Shown here one piece after another: positions 1 to 8,645 of a stretch of DNA of 64,000 nt. Each line of letters begins with the position of its first letter. The stretch's first letter is position 1. The notes under the pieces are model-generated. The model was not told where the DNA came from, searched no databases, and was given only the letters and a program-made list of their open reading frames with translations. A program made the position numbers and the translations under genes. The stretch is taken from NCBI GenBank assembly GCA_019115945.1, contig DXCO01000035.1:1-64000 (forward strand), written 5' to 3'. The DNA comes from Candidatus Borkfalkia excrementavium (GTDB lineage: Bacteria > Bacillota > Clostridia > Christensenellales > Borkfalkiaceae).

Positions 1-2
1 GC

Positions 3-1259
3 CAGGTGCTCGGGTTCACGTCCGTGGACAATTCGGGCCTGACGGGCATCGAAAAATACTACGACAAATATCTGGCAGGCACGGACGGGGAAATTTTATA
101 CGATACCGATCTTATCGGTATCGAGATCGAGGACGGAAAGACGGTCTATCTTCCGGCGACGGACGGGCTGGACGTCACACTCACGATCGACAAGGATATC
201 CAGTTGATCGCCGAAGAGGCGATGGCGCGCGTCTATGAAGAGTATTCGCCGGAATCGGCGCAGTGCATCGTGCTCGATCCCGACAATTTCGATATCCTCG
301 CTATGGTGAATTATCCGGGGTTCGACCTGAACGACGTTCCGCGCGACGATACGGATCTGCTCAATCAACTGAGCAGAAACAATCTCGTTTCCGACATATA
401 CGAGCCCGGTTCGACGTTCAAGATCGTCACGGCGGCCGCCAACATCGAAGAATCGCTGCGCGGCAATAAAAATGCGTTTTCGATGAATCACATTTTCAGC
501 AGCAGCCGTACCCGTCAGGTGGACGGTACGACGATCAAGTGCTGGAGCAATCACGCAAACGGAAAGCATTCCAACCAGACGCTTGCAGAGGCACTGTGCA
601 ACAGTTGCAACCCCTGTTTTGTGGATATAGCCCTCTCTTTGGGGCGAGAGACTTTTTACGATTATCTGGAAAATTTCAATTTCGGTAAAGTGACGGGGAT
701 CGATTTTTCGGGTGAGGCGCAGGGGATGCTGATTCCGGAAAGCGCCGTCAGAGATTGCGATCTTGCGCGCATCGGGTTCGGCCAGACCATAGCGGTGACG
801 GCTTTGCAACTTGCCTGTGCGAGTGCCGCGGCGGTCAACGGCGGGTATTACTATCAGCCCCGTCTGGTCAAAAACATCTCTTCGGACGACGGAAAAATTC
901 GGGAAGAGATTCCCGTGACGCTGAAAAACAGAACGATCAGCGAAGAGGCGTCCCGCCTGCTTGCGGGGCTGTTGGAAAACGTAGTGGAAAACGGGAGCGG
1001 GAATAAGGCGTTCATCGAAGGATATAAAGTCGGAGGCAAGACGGGCACGGCGCAGAAGTATGAAAACGGTTCGATTGCGTCGGGCAAATATGTTTCCTCC
1101 TTTCTCGGTTTTTTCCCGGCGGACGACCCGCGCTATCTCGCGTTGGTGATCGTGGATGAACCGCAGGGCGCCTATTACGGCAGCGTGGTCGCGGCGCCCG
1201 CCGCGAGACAAATTTTTGAAGGCATCATTGAAGTGCGGGGGATAGACCCGTTTCAATAA
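3..1259 (+). CDS. FtsI/SpoVD-type class B penicillin-binding protein (5' end outside window)
   Basis: Monofunctional D,D-transpeptidase that cross-links septal or spore peptidoglycan, working outside the membrane with FtsW. The open frame enters from the left edge, so the N-terminal membrane anchor and the start of the dimerisation domain are missing. The visible part holds the three penicillin-binding motifs in order: STFK (acylated serine, about residues 136-139 of the fragment), SCN (about 200-202) and KTGT (about 345-348). The protein ends shortly after the transpeptidase domain and has no PASTA repeats, unlike B. subtilis PBP2B and SpoVD. It stands directly before murE (13-nt gap), the normal place for ftsI/spoVD in a dcw cluster. 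Whether it is the vegetative (FtsI) or sporulation (SpoVD) paralogue cannot be decided here. Confidence 0.9.
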   Translation, partial: QVLGFTSVDNSGLTGIEKYYDKYLAGTDGEILYDTDLIGIEIEDGKTVYLPATDGLDVTLTIDKDIQLIAEEAMARVYEEYSPESAQCIVLDPDNFDILAMVNYPGFDLNDVPRDDTDLLNQLSRNNLVSDIYEPGSTFKIVTAAANIEESLRGNKNAFSMNHIFSSSRTRQVDGTTIKCWSNHANGKHSNQTLAEALCNSCNPCFVDIALSLGRETFYDYLENFNFGKVTGIDFSGEAQGMLIPESAVRDCDLARIGFGQTIAVTALQLACASAAAVNGGYYYQPRLVKNISSDDGKIREEIPVTLKNRTISEEASRLLAGLLENVVENGSGNKAFIEGYKVGGKTGTAQKYENGSIASGKYVSSFLGFFPADDPRYLALVIVDEPQGAYYGSVVAAPAARQIFEGIIEVRGIDPFQ

Positions 1260-1272
1260 AGGAGCGACAATT

Positions 1273-2748
1273 TTGTTACTGTCAAAATTATTGGAAGAGA
1301 TCGGATACGAAAGAATCGTCGGAGATATAGCGGGGGTCGAGATCGAAGGGATCGGCGCGGACAGCAGGCACGTGATGAAGGGGGATCTCTTTATCTGTTT
1401 TCGCGGCGGAGAAAATGACGGGCACGCGTTTGCCGCGGAAGCGGTGTCGTGCGGCGCGGCGGCGCTCGTTGTCGAAAGGGTACTGGACCTTCCCGCCGTA
1501 CAGATCGTCGTTCCCGACGGGCGCAAGGCCATGACGGAGATCGCCGCCGCATTTTACGGGCACCCCGAAAGGAGACTGAAAATTGTCGGGATCACGGGAA
1601 CGAACGGCAAAACGACGACCGCGCACATGCTCGCGGCGATTCTCAAAGAGGGCGGCATTTCCTGCGGCAATATCGGAACGCTGGGCATTTTTTACGCGAA
1701 TAAAGAAATTTCTCCCGAACTGACTACGCCGGATCCCATTTTTTTATATAAAATTTTTGCGGATATGGTTGCTTCGGGCGTGGAAACGGTGGTCATGGAA
1801 GTTTCCGCCCACGCGCTCTTTTACGGGAAAGTAGACGGGATCGAGTTTTCCTATTGTATTTTTACCAATCTGACGGAAGATCATCTGGATTTTTTCAAGA
1901 CGATGGACTCGTATGCGGCGGCAAAAGAGAAACTTTTTTTACCCGGGCGGTGCGACTGTGCGATCCTCAATTTCGATGACGAAATGGGGCGGCGGCTCGC
2001 AGGCGTCGCTGTGCAAAGTTACAGTTACGCGCTGGAAAATCCTGCGGACGTATTCGCGGTGGATATCGCCGAAAATTTTGACGGATGCCGGTACGTGATC
2101 AATCTTTTTGACGATCTGTACGAGATCCGTCTGAATATGACTGGTTTGCACAATGTTTACAATTCTATGGCCGCGGCCGTCTGTGCGGCGAAGATGGGGA
2201 TCCCCGTTTCCGTCATTGCGGAGGGGCTGGCTTCGCTGGAAAAGGTGAGCGGGCGTCTGGAACGTGTGGGCGAGATGAACGGCGCGGATATATTTGTCGA
2301 TTTTGCGCATACTCCCGACGGGTTGGAAAAATCGCTCCGCGCCCTGAAACCGCACTGCGCGGGCAGGCTGATCTGCCTTTTCGGGTGCGGAGGGAACAGG
2401 GATGCGCTCAAACGCCCGATCATGGGGGAGGTTTCCGCGCAGTATTCCGATTTTACCGTGCTCACCTCAGACAATCCCCGCTACGAAGACCCCTTCGATA
2501 TCATACTCGAGATCGAAAGGGGGGTCCGGAAACATACGGACGAATATATTCTCGTCGTGGACAGGGAGAGCGCCATAGAGTACGCCATGGATAAACTCCG
2601 TCCGGGAGACGTGCTGCTCGTTGCCGGCAAGGGCGGGGAAAATTATCAGGAGATCATGGGGGTGCGGCACATTTACAGCGATTTTTCGACGATCCGCAAT
2701 ATCCTGAAATACAAAGCATCGGAGAAAAGCGGAAAAAATGAGAACTGA
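1273..2748 (+). CDS. murE: UDP-MurNAc-tripeptide synthetase (meso-DAP adding)
   Basis: Cytosolic ATP-dependent ligase that adds the third residue of the peptidoglycan stem peptide to UDP-MurNAc-L-Ala-D-Glu. The three-domain Mur-ligase layout is clear: N-terminal UDP-binding domain, ATP-binding GTNGKTT at residues 109-115, and a C-terminal domain with DNPR at 400-403, the signature of meso-diaminopimelate rather than lysine specificity. At 491 aa it has the usual family length. The start is TTG at 1273, chosen because AAAGGAG ends a few bases upstream and no ATG lies near the conserved N-terminus. It overlaps mraY by 11 nt, suggesting translational coupling. The DNPR motif means this organism needs meso-DAP, which bears on the DapF-like domain fused to CarB later in the window. 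Confidence 0.96.
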   Translation: MLLSKLLEEIGYERIVGDIAGVEIEGIGADSRHVMKGDLFICFRGGENDGHAFAAEAVSCGAAALVVERVLDLPAVQIVVPDGRKAMTEIAAAFYGHPERRLKIVGITGTNGKTTTAHMLAAILKEGGISCGNIGTLGIFYANKEISPELTTPDPIFLYKIFADMVASGVETVVMEVSAHALFYGKVDGIEFSYCIFTNLTEDHLDFFKTMDSYAAAKEKLFLPGRCDCAILNFDDEMGRRLAGVAVQSYSYALENPADVFAVDIAENFDGCRYVINLFDDLYEIRLNMTGLHNVYNSMAAAVCAAKMGIPVSVIAEGLASLEKVSGRLERVGEMNGADIFVDFAHTPDGLEKSLRALKPHCAGRLICLFGCGGNRDALKRPIMGEVSAQYSDFTVLTSDNPRYEDPFDIILEIERGVRKHTDEYILVVDRESAIEYAMDKLRPGDVLLVAGKGGENYQEIMGVRHIYSDFSTIRNILKYKASEKSGKNEN

Positions 2749-3688
2749 GATCGTAATTTTTCTGGTATCGGCAGCGGTGTCGGCGATTTTGTGCGCGGCG
2801 CTCATCCCGATCCTGAAAAGGCTGAAAGCGGGGCAGTATATCCTCGGTTATGTGGAAGAGCATAAAAGCAAAAGCGGAACTCCCACCATGGGAGGGCTGG
2901 CGTTCGTCGTCGCCGCGGTCATTGTCGCCGCGGCTTTCGGGTTGTTTGCGGACAAGCGTGTCGCGGTGGCGGCGGCATTGGGCGGCGCGTATACGGCGGT
3001 CGGGTTTCTGGACGATTTCATCAAATTCCGTTTCCGCCGCAATCTCGGGCTGAGGGCATATCAGAAGATCGTTTTCCAGTTGGCGATCGCTCTTTTGGCG
3101 GGCGTTTTTTGTTTTCTCAACGGTTTGACGGTGTTGCACGTTCCTTTTACGGATATTTCCGTAGATATCGGCGGCTGGGTGATCCCTTTGGCAGTTTTCG
3201 TTCTCGTCGCAACGGTGAACAGCGTAAATCTGACGGACGGGCTGGACGGGCTTGCCGCTTCCGTAAGTTTCTGGTATTTCGCCTCGTTTGCGCTGCTTCT
3301 CTTTTTATCCGTCGGCAGGACAAGTCTCATGCGCCTGTGTCTTATCCTTTGCGGCGTGCTTGCGGGGTATCTTATCTTCAACACCAATAAAGCCTCCGTG
3401 TTCATGGGGGATACGGGTTCGCTCGGCCTCGGCGGGTTTGCCGCGGCGGTCGGACTTCTGAGCGGGAATGCACTGTATATCCTCGTCGTGGGAATAATGT
3501 TTGTTCTGTCGAGCATATCCGTCATTCTTCAGGTAATATACTATAAAAGGACGAAAAAGCGCATCTTTCTGATGGCGCCTCTGCATCATCATTTTCAGGA
3601 AAAGGGATATTCGGAGGCAAAAATTGCCTACGTCTATTCGCTGATCACCGCGGCGGCAGGGCTCCTTTGTGCCTGCTTCGTTCAATAA
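2738..3688 (+). CDS. mraY: Phospho-MurNAc-pentapeptide translocase
   Basis: Integral membrane enzyme that transfers phospho-MurNAc-pentapeptide to undecaprenyl phosphate to make lipid I. At 316 aa with about ten hydrophobic segments it matches the family. Visible signatures are the Asp pair in LDDF (residues 92-93), the catalytic-site LTDGLDGL (Asp167) and the cytoplasmic triple histidine at 283-285 in LHHHFQ. It starts inside the 3' end of murE. murF, which in many genomes lies between murE and mraY, is not here. Confidence 0.96.
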   Translation: MRTEIVIFLVSAAVSAILCAALIPILKRLKAGQYILGYVEEHKSKSGTPTMGGLAFVVAAVIVAAAFGLFADKRVAVAAALGGAYTAVGFLDDFIKFRFRRNLGLRAYQKIVFQLAIALLAGVFCFLNGLTVLHVPFTDISVDIGGWVIPLAVFVLVATVNSVNLTDGLDGLAASVSFWYFASFALLLFLSVGRTSLMRLCLILCGVLAGYLIFNTNKASVFMGDTGSLGLGGFAAAVGLLSGNALYILVVGIMFVLSSISVILQVIYYKRTKKRIFLMAPLHHHFQEKGYSEAKIAYVYSLITAAAGLLCACFVQ

Positions 3689-3706
3689 ATGTTCGGAGAA
3701 TAAGAT

Positions 3707-5092
3707 ATGTATTTCAAAAATCAAATATTTCTTGTTGCGGGCATGTCGAAAAGCGGTGCCGCCGCCTGCGACTTTCTTCTGCGGCGGGGTGCGGTCGTCT
3801 ATATGTACGACGACGTTGCGGACGGCGCCGTGAAAAGCACCATGCGCGAACTGGAGATCCGCGGAGCGAATCCCGTGCCGCAGGGCGGATTGACCGCGGC
3901 GATCGACGACTGCGACATTTTGGTTTTAAGTCCGGGCATTCCCATCGATCACGAGATCCCCGTGGCGTTCCGCAAAAAGGGCAAAAGGATTATCGGGGAA
4001 TCGGAACTCGGTTGCATGTTTCTGCGCGCGGCGCTGGTCGCGGTCACGGGCACGAACGGCAAGACGACCACGGTCACGATGATCGACGAGGTTTTGCGTG
4101 CGGCGGGGGAAAAGAGTTGCGCCTGCGGCAATATCGGGGTGCCCTTGTCGGCCAAAACGGACGAACTCGGTTACGATGACGTCGCCGTCATGGAGGTCTC
4201 CAGTTTTCAGTTGGAAACGCTTTCGAGTATCCGTCCGCACGTGGCGGTGATCACCAATATCGCGGAGGATCACCTCAACCGCCATTACAACATGGAAAAC
4301 TACATATTCTTAAAATCCAAATTGCTGCGCAACATGCGCGAAAGCGAATATGCGGTACTCAATTACGACGACCCCGTCGTGCGGGGATTTGCGAAGGATG
4401 TCCGCTGTCCCGTCCGCTGGTTTTCGGTCAAAGAAAGGGCGGAGGGCGCTTACCTCTACGAGGGCGGGCTGTACTATGAAAACGAAAAGATCATGGACGC
4501 ATCCGCGCTTTCCCTGAAAGGGGAACACAACGTAAAAAACGCGCTCGCCTGTATTTGTGCATGCAAACTGCTCGGCGTGGAGAGCAAAACGATCGCGGAC
4601 GCCCTTTCGAAAATGCGCGGCGTGCGGCACAGGATCGAGTTCGTTGCGGAGGTGGACGGCGTGACGTACATAGACGATTCGAAGGGGACGAATGTGGACG
4701 CCACGATCACCGCCGTGAACAGCATGCAGGCGGATACCGTTCTTCTTCTCGGCGGCAAAGACAAGGGATATGATTACGACAAACTTTTTTCCGCTCTGAA
4801 AAACAGCCGCGCCGTGCACGCCGTGCTCTACGGCGAGAACAGGTTCAAGTTGCTCAACGGCGCAGTCAGGAACAATTATTCGGAGGTCACGCTGTGCGCC
4901 GATTTTACACTCGCGGTAAAAATCGCCGCGATGACGGCGCGCGCCGGCCAGTGCGTGCTTTTAAGTCCCGCGAGCAGCAGTTTCGACAGTTTTTCCGGGT
5001 ATGAGGAGCGCGGCGAACGGTTTGCGCAGATCGTCGCTGATCTGAGGGGGAATGCGGATGCAGGCGTCGGCGAAGAGAATTGCTGCGAGTGA
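3707..5092 (+). CDS. murD: UDP-MurNAc-L-alanine:D-glutamate ligase
   Basis: Cytosolic Mur ligase adding D-glutamate to UDP-MurNAc-L-Ala. It shows an N-terminal Rossmann-like domain (FLVAGMSKSGAA), the ATP-binding loop GTNGKTT at residues 115-121, a central ELETLSS-type catalytic region and the C-terminal ligase domain ending in a LLSPASSSFD motif typical of MurD. The length of 461 aa is normal. It begins 18 nt after mraY; a weak GGAGAAT lies upstream of the ATG. It overlaps the beginning of ftsW. Confidence 0.96.
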   Translation: MYFKNQIFLVAGMSKSGAAACDFLLRRGAVVYMYDDVADGAVKSTMRELEIRGANPVPQGGLTAAIDDCDILVLSPGIPIDHEIPVAFRKKGKRIIGESELGCMFLRAALVAVTGTNGKTTTVTMIDEVLRAAGEKSCACGNIGVPLSAKTDELGYDDVAVMEVSSFQLETLSSIRPHVAVITNIAEDHLNRHYNMENYIFLKSKLLRNMRESEYAVLNYDDPVVRGFAKDVRCPVRWFSVKERAEGAYLYEGGLYYENEKIMDASALSLKGEHNVKNALACICACKLLGVESKTIADALSKMRGVRHRIEFVAEVDGVTYIDDSKGTNVDATITAVNSMQADTVLLLGGKDKGYDYDKLFSALKNSRAVHAVLYGENRFKLLNGAVRNNYSEVTLCADFTLAVKIAAMTARAGQCVLLSPASSSFDSFSGYEERGERFAQIVADLRGNADAGVGEENCCE

Positions 5093-6254
5093 AAAGACTT
5101 CTTCGGTAAAGCGGCTGTTCAGCGGAGAGATCGCCATTCCCTGTCTCGTTGTTTTGCTTGCGGCCTTCGGCGTTCTGATGGTCTACTCTGCTAGCAGTTA
5201 TACCGCGGAAAAGACGTACGGCGATGCGTTTTTCTTTATGAAAAAGCAACTCGTCGGGTTTATCCTCGGCATCGTCGCGATGGCCGGTGCGTGCTTTTTT
5301 CCGTACCGCAAACTGGCAAAATTCAAATGGGTCGCTCTCGGCGTTTCGCTCGTTTTGCTCGCAGCCGTGTTTATACCGGGGTTGGGTATCGAAAATTACG
5401 GCGCAACGCGGTGGATCGGGATCGGCCCGATCACCATTCAGCCTTCCGAAATCGCAAAATACGGCTTTGTCATTTTTGCGGCTTCGTACGCGAGCGAAAA
5501 ACCGGAACGCATGAAAAAATTTGTCGGCATGCTGCCCGTGCTCGGCGCGGGCGCGGGGATCTGTCTGCTCGTCATTTTAGAGCCGAACATGTCGATCACG
5601 ATGTGCATAGGCCTGCTGATGGTGGCCATGCTCTTTTTAAGCGGAGTAAAGATCCGGCATTTTCTCGTGATCCTGATCCCCGTTCTTCTCGCCGTTCCCG
5701 TGCTCATCGTCATGGAACCGTATCGTCTGAAAAGACTGTATGCATTTATCGATCCTTGGCAGTCGCCGCAGGGGGAGGGGTATCAACTCATACAATCTCT
5801 TTACGCTCTCGGTAACGGCGGCTGGTTTGGGGTAGGGCTGTTCAATTCGAGGCAGAAATACAGGTTCCTTCCCTTTGCGGAATCGGATTTTATTCTTTCG
5901 GTCATCGGGGAAGAGTTCGGGTTTGTCGGCATTCTTCTTCTGTTTGCCGCGGCGGGCGCGCTGATCTATTTCGGGATCCGTACGGCGGCGCGCAGCCGCG
6001 ACCTGTTCGGATTTCTGCTCGCGTCGGGGATCACGATGGTCTATGCGATCCAGACGGTGATCAACGCGCTCGTTGTCAGCGGATCCATCCCGCCTACGGG
6101 CCTGCCCCTTCCGCTGATCAGTTCGGGAAATACGTCCTTGATTTTTACGATGGCGGCGATGGGGGTACTGTACAACATTTCCCGCGAGGGGAAACGAGCC
6201 GGACCGAAAACGGCCAAAGCGTTCAGACGAGTCAAAAACAATACGGAAAACTGA
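5052..6254 (+). CDS. ftsW: SEDS-family peptidoglycan glycosyltransferase FtsW
   Basis: Polytopic membrane protein (about ten segments) that polymerises glycan strands from lipid II at the septum with its partner class B PBP. The SEDS fold is shown by the QPSE motif after the first extracellular loop, the ESDFI...GEEFGF region and the C-terminal PPTGLPLPLISSG signature. ATG codons at 5052 and 5058 are both possible; the GAGGGGG upstream is 1-4 nt from the first and 7-10 nt from the second, so 5058 may be the true start. It overlaps murD by about 40 nt. Its place in the dcw cluster after murD favours FtsW/SpoVE over RodA. Confidence 0.93.
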   Translation: MRMQASAKRIAASEKTSSVKRLFSGEIAIPCLVVLLAAFGVLMVYSASSYTAEKTYGDAFFFMKKQLVGFILGIVAMAGACFFPYRKLAKFKWVALGVSLVLLAAVFIPGLGIENYGATRWIGIGPITIQPSEIAKYGFVIFAASYASEKPERMKKFVGMLPVLGAGAGICLLVILEPNMSITMCIGLLMVAMLFLSGVKIRHFLVILIPVLLAVPVLIVMEPYRLKRLYAFIDPWQSPQGEGYQLIQSLYALGNGGWFGVGLFNSRQKYRFLPFAESDFILSVIGEEFGFVGILLLFAAAGALIYFGIRTAARSRDLFGFLLASGITMVYAIQTVINALVVSGSIPPTGLPLPLISSGNTSLIFTMAAMGVLYNISREGKRAGPKTAKAFRRVKNNTEN

Positions 6255-6267
6255 ATCGGAAACCGTA

Positions 6268-6300
6268 AGGAGCGCCCGCAACACGGGCGCTCCTGCCACG
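6268..6300 (+). terminator. Hairpin after ftsW, weak terminator
   Basis: Perfect 11-bp stem (6268-6278 with 6284-6294, 5-nt loop) directly after ftsW. The following bases hold only a short, delayed T-run (TCTTTTA), so termination may be partial and some readthrough into murA is likely. Confidence 0.5.
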
Positions 6301-6332
6301 TCTTTTAGCGCGGTGTCCATTTCACTTTTTGC

Positions 6333-6388
6333 ATGGCGGCGCCATATTATGAAGTGAGAGGCAAATTCTTCGGGCGAAGAGTTTGCCT
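6333..6388 (+). promoter_or_regulatory. Putative murA promoter/operator and 5'-end hairpin
   Basis: A 13-base palindrome with 6-bp arms (6333-6345) abuts and overlaps a -10-like TATTAT (6345-6350). No convincing -35 is seen. A start near 6357 would put a 12-bp hairpin (6359-6370 with 6377-6388, one G-U pair) at the very 5' end of the murA message, about 35 nt before its start codon. This is a structure seen in the sequence; its role as operator or mRNA stabiliser is inferred. Confidence 0.35.
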
Positions 6389-6424
6389 ACCGCTGTTTTG
6401 CGTTGTTTCAGCAAGGAGTAGATT

Positions 6425-7678
6425 ATGGATAAATTTATAATAGAAGGAGGCAGGCCGCTTTACGGTGAAGTGGAGATACAAGCCGCCAAAAATGCCGTGT
6501 TGCCGCTGCTCGCCGCATCTATTTTAACCGATGAACGAGTGATGATACATAAATGCCCGAGGATCAGCGACGTACTCAACATGATTCAGATTCTCAACGA
6601 ACTCGGTTGCAAAACGCATTTCGATCAAGACACGCTTGTCATCGACAGTGCGGATGCGGCCAGCCATGAGATCCCGTCGGCGCTTGCCAAGGAACTGCGC
6701 TCGTCCGTGTTTATGCTCGGTTCCGTGATTTCCCGTTTCGGAAGGGCGCGCATCGCCTATCCGGGCGGATGCGATATCGGGCTACGGCCCATCGACCTGC
6801 ATCTGAAAGGCCTCAAAAGCCTGAACGTAAAGATCTCGGAAGAGGGCGGGTACATCAACTGCAGTTGCGACAGGCTGACCGGCGCGGACGTACTGCTGGA
6901 TTGTCCCAGCGTCGGCGCGACGGAAAACATCATCCTCGCGTCCGTCAAAGCCAAAGGCTTTACCGTGATCCGCAATGCCGCCAAAGAACCGGAGATCGCG
7001 GATCTTCAGAATTTTCTCAACAAAATGGGGGCAAAAATTGCGGGCGGGGGTACGTCTACGGTCGTGATCCGCGGGGTAGAAAAACTCGGCGGGGTCGAGT
7101 ATACGCCCATGCCGGACAGGATCGAGGCGGGGACTTTTCTCATCGCTTCGGCAATGTGCGGCGGGGAGATCACAGTCAAAAACGCCGATGCGAACAATAT
7201 TGTCTCGCTCATACATAAACTGCGTGAAATCAGTTGCAAAATCACTGTGAAAAATGATAAAATATACATAGCGAGTAAGGAAAGGCGTTCCCCCAAACTT
7301 GTGGAGACGATGCCGTATCCGGGATTTCCCACCGATCTGCAGGCGCCGATGACGGCGCTGGCAAGTATTTCGGAAGGATCGACGCTCATCGTGGAAAATC
7401 TGTTCGAGACGCGCTTCAAACATGTGCCCGAACTGATCCGCATGGGGGCGGACATTACCGTCCGCGGGCGCACGGCTTTTGTGCGCGGCGTCAAACGGTT
7501 GCACGGGGCGGACGTCGTTGCGGGGGATCTTCGCGGCGGCGCGGCACTCACGCTTGCGGCCGTTTCGGCGGATGGGTTATCCACGGTAACAGATCTTTCC
7601 CATATCGACAGGGGGTATTCGGATTTCGAATACAAGTTATCCGGGTTGGGCGCGAAGATACGCCGCGTGCGTATCTGA
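6425..7678 (+). CDS. murA: UDP-N-acetylglucosamine 1-carboxyvinyltransferase
   Basis: First committed step of peptidoglycan synthesis: transfers enolpyruvate from PEP to UDP-GlcNAc in the cytosol and is the fosfomycin target. At 417 aa it has family length and the active-site loop PGGCDIGLRPIDLH with the catalytic cysteine at residue 116, so it should be fosfomycin-sensitive (Asp here would give resistance). A good AAGGAG precedes the ATG. It occupies the position that murG/murB hold in B. subtilis-type clusters. Bacillota often carry two murA copies; whether this is the MurA1 or MurA2 type is not settled here. Confidence 0.96.
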   Translation: MDKFIIEGGRPLYGEVEIQAAKNAVLPLLAASILTDERVMIHKCPRISDVLNMIQILNELGCKTHFDQDTLVIDSADAASHEIPSALAKELRSSVFMLGSVISRFGRARIAYPGGCDIGLRPIDLHLKGLKSLNVKISEEGGYINCSCDRLTGADVLLDCPSVGATENIILASVKAKGFTVIRNAAKEPEIADLQNFLNKMGAKIAGGGTSTVVIRGVEKLGGVEYTPMPDRIEAGTFLIASAMCGGEITVKNADANNIVSLIHKLREISCKITVKNDKIYIASKERRSPKLVETMPYPGFPTDLQAPMTALASISEGSTLIVENLFETRFKHVPELIRMGADITVRGRTAFVRGVKRLHGADVVAGDLRGGAALTLAAVSADGLSTVTDLSHIDRGYSDFEYKLSGLGAKIRRVRI

Positions 7679-7707
7679 AGCCGGCGAATTACAAAAGAGG
7701 AGTGGCA

Positions 7708-8508
7708 ATGCGCAGCAAAAAATTTGTCATAGGCTATGCGGTCGCGATATTTCTGATCGTATTTCTCATTACCTTCAATTCCGTTTGTTCCATAACGCAG
7801 TTCGACGTGCGATACGACGTCGGGAGCGAAAAGGCGGAAACGCTTTCGAAAAATGTGCAGAACAGGCTGGACGGTTATTTAAGAAAAAGTTTTCTCTTCT
7901 TTTCCGAACAGGACGTCTATTCCGCCGTGGAGAAAGAGGGCGGCGGATATCTCGAAGTGGTATCCGTGCAAAAGCGTTTTCCCAACAAGATCACCGTACA
8001 GATCAAAGAGGTCTATGAGGAATATGCTTTCAAAACGCAGGAAGGCTACGTCGTCCTGGATGCGGAAGGGAACTTTATCGCACTCAAGGAAGACGCGGGC
8101 AACAACGTGAACGGCAGCAATGTAGAGATCGTCGGTCTCAATATCGCCGTGGATGAGCAAACGGGGGAGATCGTCGCAGACGATCCTTCCGTCTTTTCCC
8201 TGATATTGCAGTTGTGTACCGCGGCAAACGGAAAACTCGGCGGCATACGCGACAATATCGCCCGCATCGAATATCTGCCTGATGAGAATACTGGTTTCAA
8301 CCATCTTGTCTTTACCATGCGCGAGGGGATGAAGATCCTCATCATGAATGTCGCGGACGAAAACGGGATGCCGGAAGCATGTTTTTCCGCTGCGCTCGAT
8401 AAATATCTCGCTTTGGGCGACGCAGACCGTCTGCACGGGTACATCATGCCCGTCCTGAGCGAAGGGAATATTCAAGCAGATTACAATCCCGGAGAATCGC
8501 CCCTGTAA
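7708..8508 (+). CDS. Cell division protein FtsQ/DivIB
   Basis: Bitopic divisome protein linking the FtsL/FtsB pair to FtsW-FtsI. It has a short basic cytoplasmic tail, one transmembrane segment (about residues 6-25, GYAVAIFLIVFLITF), a POTRA domain (about 30-100, with SVQKRFPNKITVQIKEVYEE typical of the family) and a beta domain. ATG 7708 is preferred over the in-frame GTG at 7702 because AGAGGA ends only 1 nt before the GTG but 7 nt before the ATG. The sequence is divergent, but position (between murA and ftsA) and architecture support the call. Confidence 0.82.
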   Translation: MRSKKFVIGYAVAIFLIVFLITFNSVCSITQFDVRYDVGSEKAETLSKNVQNRLDGYLRKSFLFFSEQDVYSAVEKEGGGYLEVVSVQKRFPNKITVQIKEVYEEYAFKTQEGYVVLDAEGNFIALKEDAGNNVNGSNVEIVGLNIAVDEQTGEIVADDPSVFSLILQLCTAANGKLGGIRDNIARIEYLPDENTGFNHLVFTMREGMKILIMNVADENGMPEACFSAALDKYLALGDADRLHGYIMPVLSEGNIQADYNPGESPL

Positions 8509-8533
8509 AAAAGGTAAAAATTACCATTGCAAT

Positions 8534-8567
8534 CCCCGAAAGAAATCTTTCGGGGAGCGTTTTTTTA
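8534..8567 (+). terminator. Rho-independent terminator after ftsQ
   Basis: Ten complementary bases (8534-8543 with 8546-8555) followed by GCGT and seven T residues. It closes the PBP-to-ftsQ transcription unit and directly abuts the ftsA promoter. Confidence 0.88.
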
Positions 8568-8596
8568 TTGACATAGAAAAATTTTTATTATATAAT
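8568..8596 (+). promoter_or_regulatory. SigA promoter of ftsA-ftsZ
   Basis: Consensus -35 TTGACA (8568-8573), 17-bp spacer, consensus -10 TATAAT (8591-8596). Both boxes match perfectly, so this should be a strong vegetative promoter. A small GTATAA/TTATAC hairpin (8604-8621) would lie at the 5' end of the transcript. Confidence 0.9.
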
Positions 8597-8645
8597 AGTG
8601 ATTGTATAAATCACCTTATACGGAAGATGAGATGGGAGAGGAAAA

